A stretch of 26,304 nucleotides of DNA from IMG/VR virus record IMGVR_UViG_3300032047_002907, positions 1 to 26,304 of that record; one strand, 5' to 3'. How positions within the stretch are numbered: the stretch's first letter is position 1; each line of letters begins with the position of its first letter. A program made the position numbers and the translations under genes. Shown here piece after piece: positions 14,595 to 23,535 of this stretch. The notes beneath the pieces are model-generated. The model searched no databases. It had not been told where the DNA came from and worked only from the letters and a program-made list of their open reading frames with translations. This DNA is from a virus.

Positions 14595-16302
14595 CACAAC
14601 TTAAACAATCTTCTGAAGTTCTTGACCCTATATCTCCATTAATAACTGAGTCGGTTCTTAGATAATATAGTGTTTTTATTCCTAATCTCCAAGCTGTTTG
14701 ATGAACTTGGTTGATAAATTTAGGACTGTCAGAAGGATCGAATGCTAAGTTTAAAGACTGTGTTTGATCTATATACTTCTGTCTAACTGCTGCTTGTTCA
14801 ACTAATTGCAACTGGTTTATTTCAGCAAAAGTATAAAATACTTCTTTATCTTCAGCTGATACTATCTCTTCTGGTAGGTTTACTACAGAACCTCTATCTT
14901 TCATTATCTGATCCCATACTTCTTCAGTATTATGGCCTCTTTTTTCTAAATACTCAACTAAAGCTATATTTTTTCTAATAAAAGTACCTTTAGCAGAGTT
15001 AAACGTCCATACATTAGCAGGCATAGGTTCAATACCGGCAGATACTCCACCTGCTATAGTTGAATTAGATACTGTTGGAGCTATTGCTAATAAATGAGAG
15101 TTTCTCATTCCTGTACCTCTACACCATACTGGTTCTCCGTATTCATCTGCTAATTTTCTTGAAGCGGATTCTGCTTGATTTTTAATTTGAGAAAATATTT
15201 TATGAGTTAATGAAGTTGCTGCAACTGAAGAAAAAGGAATTCCTTCTCTTTGAAGTAGAGTATGCCATCCTAAAACTCCTAATCCTACTGCTCTTCCTTT
15301 TTTAGCTGATCTATGTGCTCTAATTAATGACTCTCTTCCAGAAGTTTTTGCTAAGAATTCTTCTAAAACACCGTCTAAAAAGTAAATTGCAGTTTCTATT
15401 AGGTCTGTTTTTTCCCATTCGTGATATTTTGTAAGATTTACTGATGATAAACAACAAATAAAACTATGCTCTTCGTCGGTAAAGAGGGTTATTTCAGAAC
15501 AAATATTGGTCATTGTAACGTCTAAGTTATTTTTTTGATATGCTGGTGGATTGGCATTATTTACGTTATCGTCAAACATAATATATGGTTCACCAGTCTC
15601 AACTCTAGACTTTAATATTTTTACCCAAAGTTCCATAGCTTCAGGTTCTCTTCTTTCTAATTTTTGCATAAATTCATCATCTACTATTACGCATTGATGT
15701 AAATTTAAGCATTGTCTATTAGGATCTCCTTTTGGTCTCCTAATTTCAAGATATTCATGTATATCTGGATGATTAATATGTAGGTTTACTGATGCCGCTC
15801 CTCTTCTTACAGCTCCTTGATTAGTAGCTATTATAGTTGAATCGTATATTTTAGCCCAAGGCACTACTCCTTCTGATTGTCCTAATGTTCCGTTACCTAT
15901 TTTTCCGCCTCTACCTCTAATTCTAGATAAACCTATTCCTACTCCTCCTCCTAAAGAAGTTAATCTCATTAATTCAGCATTTGTTAACCCTATACCTCTA
16001 ATAGAATCAGGTGTATCTATACCAAAACATGAAATAGGTAAACCTTTATCGGTACCTGTATTGGATAACACGGGAGAAGCAAGGTTTAACCAACCTTTCC
16101 ATATATACCTAAAAAACTTATTAGCTAAATCTGGTCTGTCTAATCTTTCAGCAACAGTATTAGCAACTCTTCTAAAAGCCATTTTAGGAGTTTCATCAGG
16201 TAATAAGTAACCTTTAGATATTGTAGCTAAAGATACTTCATTCATCCATTCAGGGTAATCTTTACCCGCTTCCCATTGGGAGTAATCTACTTGTATTGTC
16301 AT
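14587..16302 (-). CDS. nrdA: Ribonucleoside-diphosphate reductase, class I alpha subunit
   Basis: A 571-residue catalytic subunit. C92 in PISCFG and C283/C284 in FICCLSS are the active-site disulfide region, NICSE at 266-270 holds the N, thiyl-radical Cys and Glu of the active site, Y546-Y547 in LYYLRT match the radical-transfer tyrosines, and the C-terminal DCLSCDG carries the shuttle cysteines. PTVSNSTIAGGVSAGIEP is the typical substrate phosphate-binding loop. It is about 190 residues shorter than E. coli NrdA (761), and no ATP-cone is visible at the N-terminus, so dATP feedback through that domain is not expected. It reduces NDPs to dNDPs with NrdB encoded just upstream (12-base gap). Confidence 0.97.
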   Translation of the reverse strand: MTIQVDYSQWEAGKDYPEWMNEVSLATISKGYLLPDETPKMAFRRVANTVAERLDRPDLANKFFRYIWKGWLNLASPVLSNTGTDKGLPISCFGIDTPDSIRGIGLTNAELMRLTSLGGGVGIGLSRIRGRGGKIGNGTLGQSEGVVPWAKIYDSTIIATNQGAVRRGAASVNLHINHPDIHEYLEIRRPKGDPNRQCLNLHQCVIVDDEFMQKLERREPEAMELWVKILKSRVETGEPYIMFDDNVNNANPPAYQKNNLDVTMTNICSEITLFTDEEHSFICCLSSVNLTKYHEWEKTDLIETAIYFLDGVLEEFLAKTSGRESLIRAHRSAKKGRAVGLGVLGWHTLLQREGIPFSSVAATSLTHKIFSQIKNQAESASRKLADEYGEPVWCRGTGMRNSHLLAIAPTVSNSTIAGGVSAGIEPMPANVWTFNSAKGTFIRKNIALVEYLEKRGHNTEEVWDQIMKDRGSVVNLPEEIVSAEDKEVFYTFAEINQLQLVEQAAVRQKYIDQTQSLNLAFDPSDSPKFINQVHQTAWRLGIKTLYYLRTDSVINGDIGSRTSEDCLSCDG

Positions 16303-16314
16303 GTTTTCTTTTAG

Positions 16315-17292
16315 TTAAAATGCGTTTGACCAATCTAAATGTCCTTTGCTATAATTTGTAACTCTATTAGCAAAGAAATCTGTATGCTGTTTACCTGCTA
16401 TAACAGCATCAAACCATTTCATAGTCTTAAGTGCTCCTTTATCAATTTCTGATGAAGGAATTATTGGTTCTAATCCTAAATCAGCCATTTTAGTATTAAC
16501 TCTATGTCTAATAAAGTTTTTCAAATCTTCCTTACCTAAATTTTCCAGATCACCCATTTCAAATACTTTTTCTATAAAATTAAATTCAAGTTCTAAAGCT
16601 AAATGAGCTGCGTCTTCAATTTCTTTTACTAGTTTCTTAGTTTTAAATTCTGGATGTTCTTTCATTAATGTTCTAAATAACCAACAGCCTGCTTCAGAGT
16701 GAAGAGATTCATCTCTTACAGACCATTCTACTATCTGACCTACTCCTTTTAATTTATTTCTCATTTTGAAAGAAAGTAAAACTGCAAAAGATGAAAATAA
16801 ATTAACACCTTCTGTAAATGCTGAGAATATAGCTAGTGATTTAGCTCTACTATGCCAGTTAGGAGTACCGTCGTGGTTATCTCTAACGTCCATTAATGCT
16901 TCTATTTTAGCCATAGTAGTTTCATCTTCTAAAAACTCAGCAAAGTCGTCTAACCCTAGTTGCTCGTTTAGTAATGAGTAAGCTTCTGCATGTATAGTTT
17001 CGCTTGAACCAAGTGTTGTACCCATCATTATGATCTCAGGCTTTCTAAACCACTTAGTAACTAAAGTAGACCAGTAGTCATTTACTATAGTTTCAGTTTG
17101 TGCAAATCCTTTTAAAATTTGACCTACTACATTTTTTTCGTAATCTTTTAAATTCGATTTCCAATCAGTTACATCTTGTGCCATTGGTACTTCAGTGTGT
17201 AGCCAATGCGCTTGCTGTTGCTTTAACCAATAATCGAAAGCTTTTGGATATTCAAAAGGCTTATAAACTATTCTTTCTTTTATTATACTCAT
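16315..17292 (-). CDS. nrdB: Ribonucleoside-diphosphate reductase, class I beta subunit
   Basis: A 325-residue radical-generating subunit. Diiron ligands are visible: E67 in TETIVNDY (the first acidic ligand by position), E98 and H101 in SETIHAEAY, E161 in FTEGVNLF, and E195 and H198 in VRDESLHSEA. Y105, seven residues after E98, occupies the place of the stable tyrosyl radical (Y122 of E. coli), so this is a Tyr-containing class Ia type rather than a Tyr-less class Ic. The gene is the first after the terminator at 17324-17354 and starts the nucleotide-supply and modification operon. Confidence 0.97.
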   Translation of the reverse strand: MSIIKERIVYKPFEYPKAFDYWLKQQQAHWLHTEVPMAQDVTDWKSNLKDYEKNVVGQILKGFAQTETIVNDYWSTLVTKWFRKPEIIMMGTTLGSSETIHAEAYSLLNEQLGLDDFAEFLEDETTMAKIEALMDVRDNHDGTPNWHSRAKSLAIFSAFTEGVNLFSSFAVLLSFKMRNKLKGVGQIVEWSVRDESLHSEAGCWLFRTLMKEHPEFKTKKLVKEIEDAAHLALELEFNFIEKVFEMGDLENLGKEDLKNFIRHRVNTKMADLGLEPIIPSSEIDKGALKTMKWFDAVIAGKQHTDFFANRVTNYSKGHLDWSNAF

Positions 17293-17323
17293 ATATCTTT
17301 ATATATTACTCGTTAGGTTAGAC
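17293..17323 (-). promoter_or_regulatory. nrdB leader, A/T-rich, no Shine-Dalgarno
   Basis: About 30 bases lie between the terminator T-tract and the nrdB ATG. They end in AATATATAAAGATATATG with no GGAGG-like sequence. Either a promoter begins here or upstream of the hairpin, or transcription reads through part of the time. I see no recognisable -35/-10, Bacteroidota (TAnnTTTG) or T4 late (TATAAATA) promoter on the minus strand, so the promoter call is open. Confidence 0.3.
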
Positions 17324-17354
17324 AAAAAGATCCCTGGAAGGGCTCTCCCAAGGA
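17324..17354 (-). terminator. Intrinsic terminator after the helicase gene
   Basis: On the minus strand the arms TCCTTGGGAG and CTTCCAGGGA flank the loop AGCC and pair over all ten positions (two as G-U), followed by TCTTTTT. The stem is far richer in G and C than the surrounding DNA. It lies in a 107-base gap, the longest non-coding stretch in the window, between the replication genes and nrdB, so it would end or attenuate the replication transcript. Confidence 0.8.
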
Positions 17355-17399
17355 CTCTAAAATAAATATCATATATATTCATGTTTCTTGATATTATTT

Positions 17400-18746
17400 T
17401 TACTTTTTTTCAAATATTTTTGACAGAGTCGCACTATCTAAATTAAACGTTGGTTTTGACTCGTCAGGTACTAAATCTGAAGGATCTGCTTTACCTTCGA
17501 ATTCAATATGTCCATTATTAGTATCCATCTTAATGTTATATGTCATACCATCTTGTCCATATCTATTTTTCATAACATGAATTCTACCGGTTCCTAGTAC
17601 TTTATCCTCTTTCATTCTAGATAGCGATAAACAAACATCTGCTACCATCATCTTATCGTATGATCCTGCTGCTTTATCTCCTTCAATAACAGAATCTCTA
17701 GCACCCATTCTATTAACCTGTGAAGGTGTAAGGATAGGTATTTTTAAATCTTTAGCTAAACCTTTTGTAGCTATAAAATTATCGTCAATTTCGTCTTTAC
17801 GTTCTGAGTATTTACTCTTAGATGGAGCTCTTAAGTAATCTACATAGTCAATAATAATCATATCTGGTTTATGATCCATATCTCCACATTTCTGTACGTG
17901 AGCTTTAATAGTAGATATAGATGCTCCTTTAGGTGGATATTCTTTTACTATTAATTTACCTTTTAAATTATTTACATACGCTTGAACGTCTTTTCTATGT
18001 TTATTTATTTCGTCAATATTATACCCAGTAAAATAACAATCAAATCTTTTACCTACATAATCTTCTCCTAACTCTAAGGTATAGTAATTAACTTTATATC
18101 CTAATTGAACAGCATGTGCTGCTATTGCTACCATAGTCCAAGATTTTCCTCCTCCTGGGCTACCAAATACTATTCCTAAGTCACCTGGTCCAAAGCCTCC
18201 TTGTAATCCATCATTAAGTAGGGACCAAGGAGAAGGTATAGTAGGTCTATAATCGACTCTATATCTAGTTTCAATATCTTTGTTATATTCATGTCCTATA
18301 TTTTTATCCATCCCTGCTTTAATAGCTTTTTCTACTAAACCTCTAATACCATCAAAATCTCCTAACTTAAGTAAATCAGCAGAATTTAAAATAGCATTTT
18401 TCATCTCTTGATTTTTACAAAAATTAGTAAACTCTTCTTGAATATAATCAAGATCATCTCGAGAAGATGCATAAGAATTTCTCAGCTCTTCTTTTAACGC
18501 TACCTGTAGTACTTCATTCTCTACTTTATGAAGCTCTACTTTAAGAACATCCATAGTAACTATGGTATGATATTGATCAAAGTATTCTACAATCTGGGTG
18601 ATAATCCACTTATGAGAATCAGCATCAAAATAATCCGGATACAGTACATCTCTAACGTTAAGTAGGAATTTTTTATCAGTAAGTAATGACCCTAGCACTT
18701 TTAATTGAAATGCTTTACCGTACTGTTGAAGACTTTTTAATGTCAT
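17400..18746 (-). CDS. DnaB-like replicative DNA helicase
   Basis: A 448-residue RecA-fold helicase of the DnaB/T4 gp41 type. The N-terminal 130 residues are helical, as in DnaB/gp41. Walker A is GSPGGGKS at 195-202, followed by YTLELGEDYVGKRF (the helicase motif after Walker A); Walker B is MIIIDYVDYLR with D300; and TPSQVNRMGARDSVIEGDKAAGS is the conserved Gln/Arg-finger region. It would form a hexamer that unwinds the fork 5' to 3'. No primase domain is fused. It is the last gene before the terminator and starts six bases after the exonuclease stop. Confidence 0.93.
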   Translation of the reverse strand: MTLKSLQQYGKAFQLKVLGSLLTDKKFLLNVRDVLYPDYFDADSHKWIITQIVEYFDQYHTIVTMDVLKVELHKVENEVLQVALKEELRNSYASSRDDLDYIQEEFTNFCKNQEMKNAILNSADLLKLGDFDGIRGLVEKAIKAGMDKNIGHEYNKDIETRYRVDYRPTIPSPWSLLNDGLQGGFGPGDLGIVFGSPGGGKSWTMVAIAAHAVQLGYKVNYYTLELGEDYVGKRFDCYFTGYNIDEINKHRKDVQAYVNNLKGKLIVKEYPPKGASISTIKAHVQKCGDMDHKPDMIIIDYVDYLRAPSKSKYSERKDEIDDNFIATKGLAKDLKIPILTPSQVNRMGARDSVIEGDKAAGSYDKMMVADVCLSLSRMKEDKVLGTGRIHVMKNRYGQDGMTYNIKMDTNNGHIEFEGKADPSDLVPDESKPTFNLDSATLSKIFEKK

Positions 18747-18752
18747 AATAAC

Positions 18753-19772
18753 CTATTTTTTAAAAACCGTTAAACCCCTAAAGTTTTCTAGCCAACCTTC
18801 AGTATTTTTCGTTACACCCTCTATTCTATCAGAATCTAATAGATGTAAAAATGCTCCTGCTTGAAGATCAGGTACGCCACTTTTTATAATATCTAATATA
18901 GTATTTTTTTCTCTATTATCCAACACACTTTCATGTAAATTCATCAATTTAAAATTAGTTTCTACTTTATCCCATTGATGAATAATTTTAGAGAATATTT
19001 TTTTACCTTCTAGATTTTTTTCACATATCTCAAATATGTAATCTAATGTAGTGTTTGGTTTGTCTACTATATCAGGAAATTCAGATACTATAGTTTTTAT
19101 ACCCAAACCTTTCACTCCGCTTAAACCATCAGAATTATCTCCTAGTAATGCTTTTACTACATTATAATTCCCTGGTATTACTTTTATTTCTTCTTTAGTA
19201 TTTTTTTCAGTATATACTTTTTTCTTTACAGGAGCATATACTTCTACATGCTTATTTATCATCTGTAAAAAATCTTTATCTGAGGAAATAATGGTTAATT
19301 TCTTTTTATTATTAGTAGCTTCTTGAGCTAAGTAAGCTATAATATCATCAGCCTCTAATTTTTCCATCATAATTTGATGTATTGGAAGGCATTCAAGATA
19401 GTCTTTTGTTCTAAATAATTGTCCTACTAGTGCTTCAGTTTCTTCTTGTTTAGTATCGTATAATCCCCAATGTGTAATTCTAGTATTAGCTCTATGAGCT
19501 TTATAATTAGGGTCTATATTTTGACGATTTCCGGAACCTCCTTTACCGTCCCATACTATTATTACTCTAGTAGGATCAAATATTCTAGTAACATATCCTA
19601 AAGATCGCAAAAAGCCAACTAGGCCTCCAATATGGTGACCTGTTGGACTCATTGCTTTGAGCAGGGAAAAGCTACGAATTAACATATTCATAGCATCGAT
19701 CACCATAATGTGATCATTTAGCTCTCGGGGTGGGGTCTGCTTTAAGTTCTTTAGTATTTTATCGTATGCCAC
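18753..19772 (-). CDS. 5'-3' exonuclease of the FEN / T4 RNase H type
   Basis: A 339-residue PIN/FEN-fold nuclease. Acidic metal ligands are at D26 in MVIDAMNM, D75 in IIVWDG, EADD at 140-143, DKD at 165-167, and D212/D215 in LLGDNSDGLSGVKGLGIKT, which also supplies the helix-hairpin-helix that grips duplex DNA. It would remove RNA primers from Okazaki fragments. The start is GTG at 19772-19770, joined to the UvsX stop as TAGTG; the next Met is residue 23, just before the first catalytic strand, so GTG is preferred. Confidence 0.93.
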   Translation of the reverse strand: MAYDKILKNLKQTPPRELNDHIMVIDAMNMLIRSFSLLKAMSPTGHHIGGLVGFLRSLGYVTRIFDPTRVIIVWDGKGGSGNRQNIDPNYKAHRANTRITHWGLYDTKQEETEALVGQLFRTKDYLECLPIHQIMMEKLEADDIIAYLAQEATNNKKKLTIISSDKDFLQMINKHVEVYAPVKKKVYTEKNTKEEIKVIPGNYNVVKALLGDNSDGLSGVKGLGIKTIVSEFPDIVDKPNTTLDYIFEICEKNLEGKKIFSKIIHQWDKVETNFKLMNLHESVLDNREKNTILDIIKSGVPDLQAGAFLHLLDSDRIEGVTKNTEGWLENFRGLTVFKK

Positions 19773-20845
19773 TAGTCTAGTAAATTAGTAGTGATTTTCT
19801 CTTCTTCTAAATCTCCTTCTTCAACTAGATCGAAATCTAAGCTACCAACTAATTTTAACCAGTGTTCTTTATGAGCATCTCTATACTTATCTATAGCTTT
19901 CTTATCGTCTGCTATAAAACCATGTTGCGTCATAACTATTCTACCTCTAGACTGTACTCCTCCAATATGATTCTTTTCTATCTGGACGTTAGTTCTTTTA
20001 GCAAACTCTACTTGCATACCATTTTTAATAGCTTTGATTTTAGACGTACCTGGATTAGTAATATTACCAAAGGTAACTACTAAGGTTGCATCATACCACA
20101 TAGACATACCCCCTTTATTTTGTAATTTAGGCATACCCATAGGGTGCTCTGGTTTCATAGTCCATACTTTATTAATTGCTACTAAAGTATTTGTATAAGG
20201 AGAATTTTCTTTCCTAGATAAAAGAATCTTTTGATTTAAGTTATTTCCAAACTGAGTAGACATAGCTCCTGCATTCCATTCGTTATTATTCTTATTAGAA
20301 CGAACTGATAAATCACAAGGAACAGAGCCAATAGAGTCCCATAAGAAGCACATATCAAAAGGAAGATTTCCTTTCGCCTGTTCATCCAAAAGATCTGCTA
20401 TATATACTGCTACATCTTCTATAGTATTCAAAACACCTCTATCAGCATATAAAAAATGACCTTCATAATCAGTGATAGTACCGTTTGCATCAGTTACTTC
20501 GCTAACTTCTAGTCCCATTTCTTTAGCATGTTCCCATGACCACTTCATCTCAGTAATAATAAAGACTGGGAGAATGCCCAATTTCTGAGCACTCACCGCA
20601 GCTTCAATTAGGGCAGTTGTTTTGCCCGTATCACTATGTCCTCTTAAAAGAGAAATGTGACCGGTAGGTATACCGGGTAGGGAAGTAATATCTTGAAAAG
20701 CTTTAGATAAAGGTATCCAACCTTGTTCTTTAAACTTTACAGAAGAGTTTGAAAACCCTTTCTTTTTCTTAAAATTGCTTAAGTTGAACGACTTACGTAC
20801 TGCAGAGGTCGCTCTTGCTTTTACTTCTTCTTTCTTTTTTGCCAT
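19772..20845 (-). CDS. uvsX: UvsX/RecA-like recombinase
   Basis: A 357-residue strand-exchange ATPase. A basic N-terminus (AKKKEEVKARATSAVRK) precedes the core; Walker A is GHSDTGKT at 69-76; FIITEMKWSWEHAKEMG follows at the place of the T4 UvsX catalytic Glu strand; LWDSIGSVP is Walker B; and MSTQFGNNLNQ and LVAINKVW match the Gln and Asn/Lys switch regions. The C-terminus is acidic. It forms filaments on single-stranded DNA for recombination-dependent replication and repair. It sits directly after the single-strand binding protein (two-base gap). Confidence 0.92.
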   Translation of the reverse strand: MAKKKEEVKARATSAVRKSFNLSNFKKKKGFSNSSVKFKEQGWIPLSKAFQDITSLPGIPTGHISLLRGHSDTGKTTALIEAAVSAQKLGILPVFIITEMKWSWEHAKEMGLEVSEVTDANGTITDYEGHFLYADRGVLNTIEDVAVYIADLLDEQAKGNLPFDMCFLWDSIGSVPCDLSVRSNKNNNEWNAGAMSTQFGNNLNQKILLSRKENSPYTNTLVAINKVWTMKPEHPMGMPKLQNKGGMSMWYDATLVVTFGNITNPGTSKIKAIKNGMQVEFAKRTNVQIEKNHIGGVQSRGRIVMTQHGFIADDKKAIDKYRDAHKEHWLKLVGSLDFDLVEEGDLEEEKITTNLLD

Positions 20846-20847
20846 TT

Positions 20848-21651
20848 TTACTCGTTAAATAGGTCATCAAATTTACTAACTGTGTCTTTGTTGCCAGCGG
20901 TAGCTGTTTCCAAAGTAAAGTCAGTCTTTTGAGGACTTCCTGAGCTTTCTGGCTTGCTTGATTCCGAACCTGCTACTGGAGTATTCTCTTCTGCTGATCC
21001 AGGATTCAAATAATTCTGAAGTTGTTTTTTAATAAAATCATAATCGTATTGAGAATGAACCTCTACCGGATTAGGTTGAGTTTTAATCCAAGAATCAACT
21101 AAATCATTATTATCTGATAAAGGTGATTGTTTTGGTTTAATTCTAACCGAAGTAGTAGGGTAAGGGTTACCTTGTTGTTGTTCAACAATCATATCCCAAC
21201 CATTGATTACATCAGTAAAATCACCTACATCTTCATCTTCAGCTAATGCTAATAATGCTTTGTAAATGGTAATACCAAATCCCCATAACCTTACACCTTT
21301 ATCTTCTTCACCTCTTACTATAACAGGTGCGAAAATTCTAGTCTTAGGGTTAAGTTTCCCTGCTAATGACCAATTATCCTTATCCGAAGTCTTTTTAAGC
21401 TCCTTTACAAACTCTTCTATAGGGTCTTGCTTACCGAAATTCGATAAAGCTACCATTGGGTACTTCCCTATACCGTAATGAAACTTTAACTCTTTAAAAG
21501 GAAAAGTGGGATCAAAAGCCGATGGAACAATTCTTACTGTCTGTTTACCTAATTCAGGTCTCCAGAAGATTTTTGTGTAATCAGTTTTCTCTTGTTGCTG
21601 ATTACCGTTGTTTAAGGCGTCTAATTTTGCCTTGATCGCATTTAAATCCAT
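20848..21651 (-). CDS. Single-stranded DNA-binding protein, T4 gp32-like
   Basis: A 267-residue protein resembling gp32 of T4-like phages. It has a short helical N-terminus for cooperative binding, an OB-fold region (KQTVRIVPSAFDPTFPFKELKFHYG, then IFAPVIVRGEEDKGVRLWGFG), a Ser/Pro/Glu-rich linker from about residue 215, and an acidic tail ending KFDDLFNE for recruiting replication proteins. The protein has no cysteine, so the gp32 zinc site is absent; it is slightly shorter than T4 gp32 (301). It precedes uvsX by two bases, as expected for a recombination-replication pair. Confidence 0.88.
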   Translation of the reverse strand: MDLNAIKAKLDALNNGNQQQEKTDYTKIFWRPELGKQTVRIVPSAFDPTFPFKELKFHYGIGKYPMVALSNFGKQDPIEEFVKELKKTSDKDNWSLAGKLNPKTRIFAPVIVRGEEDKGVRLWGFGITIYKALLALAEDEDVGDFTDVINGWDMIVEQQQGNPYPTTSVRIKPKQSPLSDNNDLVDSWIKTQPNPVEVHSQYDYDFIKKQLQNYLNPGSAEENTPVAGSESSKPESSGSPQKTDFTLETATAGNKDTVSKFDDLFNE

Positions 21652-21713
21652 AATATAACTTATTTTAATTATAACGTTTAATATAATATAGGTAATAATA
21701 TTCTATTATCCAA
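21652..21713 (-). promoter_or_regulatory. A/T-rich leader before the single-strand binding gene
   Basis: A 62-base gap, longer than nearly all other junctions in this packed genome, holds only A/T-rich sequence ending TTATATTATG. It is a sensible place for a promoter driving the abundant ssDNA-binding protein, but I cannot point to a convincing promoter motif. Confidence 0.25.
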
Positions 21714-22163
21714 CTATATCTCTAAAATTTTGTATAATTTTGTGTTTATTCTTTTGAGATCTGGACCTTTGGTAAGAAGTATACAATTTCTGTAATCTGT
21801 CCAGGTTACTTTATAGGTAGTATCTAAGACTCCTCCATTTAATTCTTTAATTAAAGTATTTAAAGCATTAATAGTATATAGAGTATTAGATTCTTTCTTT
21901 CTATGGACTAGAATTGTATTTTCTAAAAAAGCTCCTACATTGCCAAAATCAACATTATAAGTACAAATATATTCATCTTGACTCTTAGAGTAAAGAACGA
22001 ATATTTTATTATAAATTATCTTATAACGTTCTTGAATTTGTTCAAGTACGCTCTCAAGCGAATCTTCTGTAGCAAAAGTACAGAACAGTTTATTACTCAT
22101 ATCTTCGTTTAAATATAAAGGTTCTAAATCGTAATCGAACCTGGAGGCTATAACATTTGCCAT
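21714..22163 (-). CDS. Unrecognised 149-residue protein in the replication module
   Basis: No family recognised. The protein is mixed alpha/beta with several likely strands (KIFVLYSKSQDEYICTYNV, NTILVHRKK, YKVTWTDYRNCILLTKGP) and no catalytic motif. It lies between the DNA polymerase and the single-strand binding protein, all in the same orientation, which suggests a role in DNA replication or its regulation. Its A/T-rich leader (22164-22185) contains AGTTTAATAT but no Shine-Dalgarno sequence. Confidence 0.8.
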   Translation of the reverse strand: MANVIASRFDYDLEPLYLNEDMSNKLFCTFATEDSLESVLEQIQERYKIIYNKIFVLYSKSQDEYICTYNVDFGNVGAFLENTILVHRKKESNTLYTINALNTLIKELNGGVLDTTYKVTWTDYRNCILLTKGPDLKRINTKLYKILEI

Positions 22164-22185
22164 TTTATATAAATATTAAACTGTT

Positions 22186-23511
22186 TTACAAAACTAAATT
22201 ATTGGAATATTTAAACTTTATTGGGTATTTTTTACCTTCTTCTAGTATATTTTTAATATCCTCTAAAGTTTCTTTTCCATCTTCTTTACAAAAATCAAAT
22301 AAAATAGCATCATACGTGTATAAAACTATTTTTGATTTCTTATCTCTTAAGTACTTGAGTACTTCTTTTAATATAAGTATATTTCTTGAAGTTTCCAACG
22401 ATTGCATAACATAATTCATTAATTTCTGTGGATGCATGTCTTTTAACTTAGTAGTAAAGGGTTTTTCACTAATAGGAGCTTTTATTTCTCCTTTCTTTTC
22501 AAACTCTTTCCATAAATCTTGAATAAACTTATTTATTTTTACAAAAACATCTAAAGATGCATGCTCTTCTGGTATCTTACCGTAGATAGCTTGAAAATTT
22601 ATTTGTTTAGCTTTACTGTATTCATCATCTGTAATTTCTTCTTTACCAAAGTATAACTTTGCTAACTGCTTATGAGCGGATTCATTAGTAAGTGGGTGAT
22701 TAATCTGTTCGCAAAGTAGTCGCAAGTGGTAACCGTCAAAGTCAAACTCTACAAAGTAATCGTTTTGCGGTTTAAAGGTTTTTCTATGCTTTTCAGAGTG
22801 AGGGATAGCAGCGTAATTAACACTATTATATGAATTAGTAGGTCTAGATGTAACATTATACAGGTTGTAGTAGGTCAGAACTGTGTTATTAACAGTATTG
22901 TATAAAGGATTTCGAGGTTTAAATAATTCATTATAAGCTTCATAATAAACTCCTAATCCAGTTTGCTCGATTAAATAGAAAACATTAATACCGGTTATAT
23001 TATAAAAATCGAATCCGGTAGGTATTTTATATTTTACTATAGCTTTAACTTGATCGTATAGTTTTTCACAAGATTCATATAACTTAGTAATAGGAATTAA
23101 TTTATTTATTTCTACAAAGTCTCTATTTTTATGGTAGAAATAGTTTAAAGTAGAATTTTCTTTAGAGTATTCTAACCTTTCAAATTTCGTCATTGAATAT
23201 AGTAAAGAAAGATCAATTGCTCCCTGTATATTAAAGTGATATAGCAATTCTTTCTTATCAACTGTATAAAGAGTACTAAACTCCTGTAGAAGTTTGTAGA
23301 CACGTTCTTTAGTAACATTTAAGCCTTCATCATGATCTATAGGAATGATAAAACCATGTTTACTATTAACTGGTCTTAAGTAAACTGCTATAGTACTTGC
23401 TAATTTAGGATGGTAATTATCGTTAGAAGATATAATATGAACAAAAGCTCCGAATCTAGCTAAGTTTTTTAAACGCTCTAACTGATATTCTGTTTCTGAT
23501 ATGTAAAACAC
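22186..23511 (-). CDS. Small family A DNA polymerase without proofreading domain
   Basis: A 441-residue polymerase of the Pol I type. The palm/fingers motifs are in order: TSRP at 221-224 (the TxRxSS region), motif A DFDGYHLR at 257-264, motif B KQINFQAIYG at 302-311, and motif C TYDAILFD with D401. The two metal-binding aspartates (D257, D401) and the motif B Lys, Phe and Tyr-Gly are kept. The position of E. coli E710 is H262, R754 aligns with Y298, and H881/E883 beside the catalytic Asp are Y400/A402. The first 180 residues are too short for a 3'-5' exonuclease and lack its Asp/Glu motifs. The start is GTG at 23511; an in-frame stop lies 15 bases upstream and no ATG intervenes. It is probably the replicative polymerase. 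Confidence 0.85.
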   Translation of the reverse strand: MFYISETEYQLERLKNLARFGAFVHIISSNDNYHPKLASTIAVYLRPVNSKHGFIIPIDHDEGLNVTKERVYKLLQEFSTLYTVDKKELLYHFNIQGAIDLSLLYSMTKFERLEYSKENSTLNYFYHKNRDFVEINKLIPITKLYESCEKLYDQVKAIVKYKIPTGFDFYNITGINVFYLIEQTGLGVYYEAYNELFKPRNPLYNTVNNTVLTYYNLYNVTSRPTNSYNSVNYAAIPHSEKHRKTFKPQNDYFVEFDFDGYHLRLLCEQINHPLTNESAHKQLAKLYFGKEEITDDEYSKAKQINFQAIYGKIPEEHASLDVFVKINKFIQDLWKEFEKKGEIKAPISEKPFTTKLKDMHPQKLMNYVMQSLETSRNILILKEVLKYLRDKKSKIVLYTYDAILFDFCKEDGKETLEDIKNILEEGKKYPIKFKYSNNLVL

Positions 23512-23535
23512 TCTATAACCTTTTTAATAATATAA

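Noticed and set aside
5715-22162. T4-type late promoters (TATAAATA)
   Set aside because: The few partial matches, such as ATTATAAATAAAAT near 5716-5730, lie inside coding sequence in a very A/T-rich genome and are not placed consistently before genes.
22157-22414. Plus-strand open frame of 85 codons (and others such as 575-811, 11821-12051, 16766-16981)
   Set aside because: All plus-strand frames lie opposite well-supported minus-strand genes, have biased composition typical of reverse-complement reading, and have no coherent junctions.
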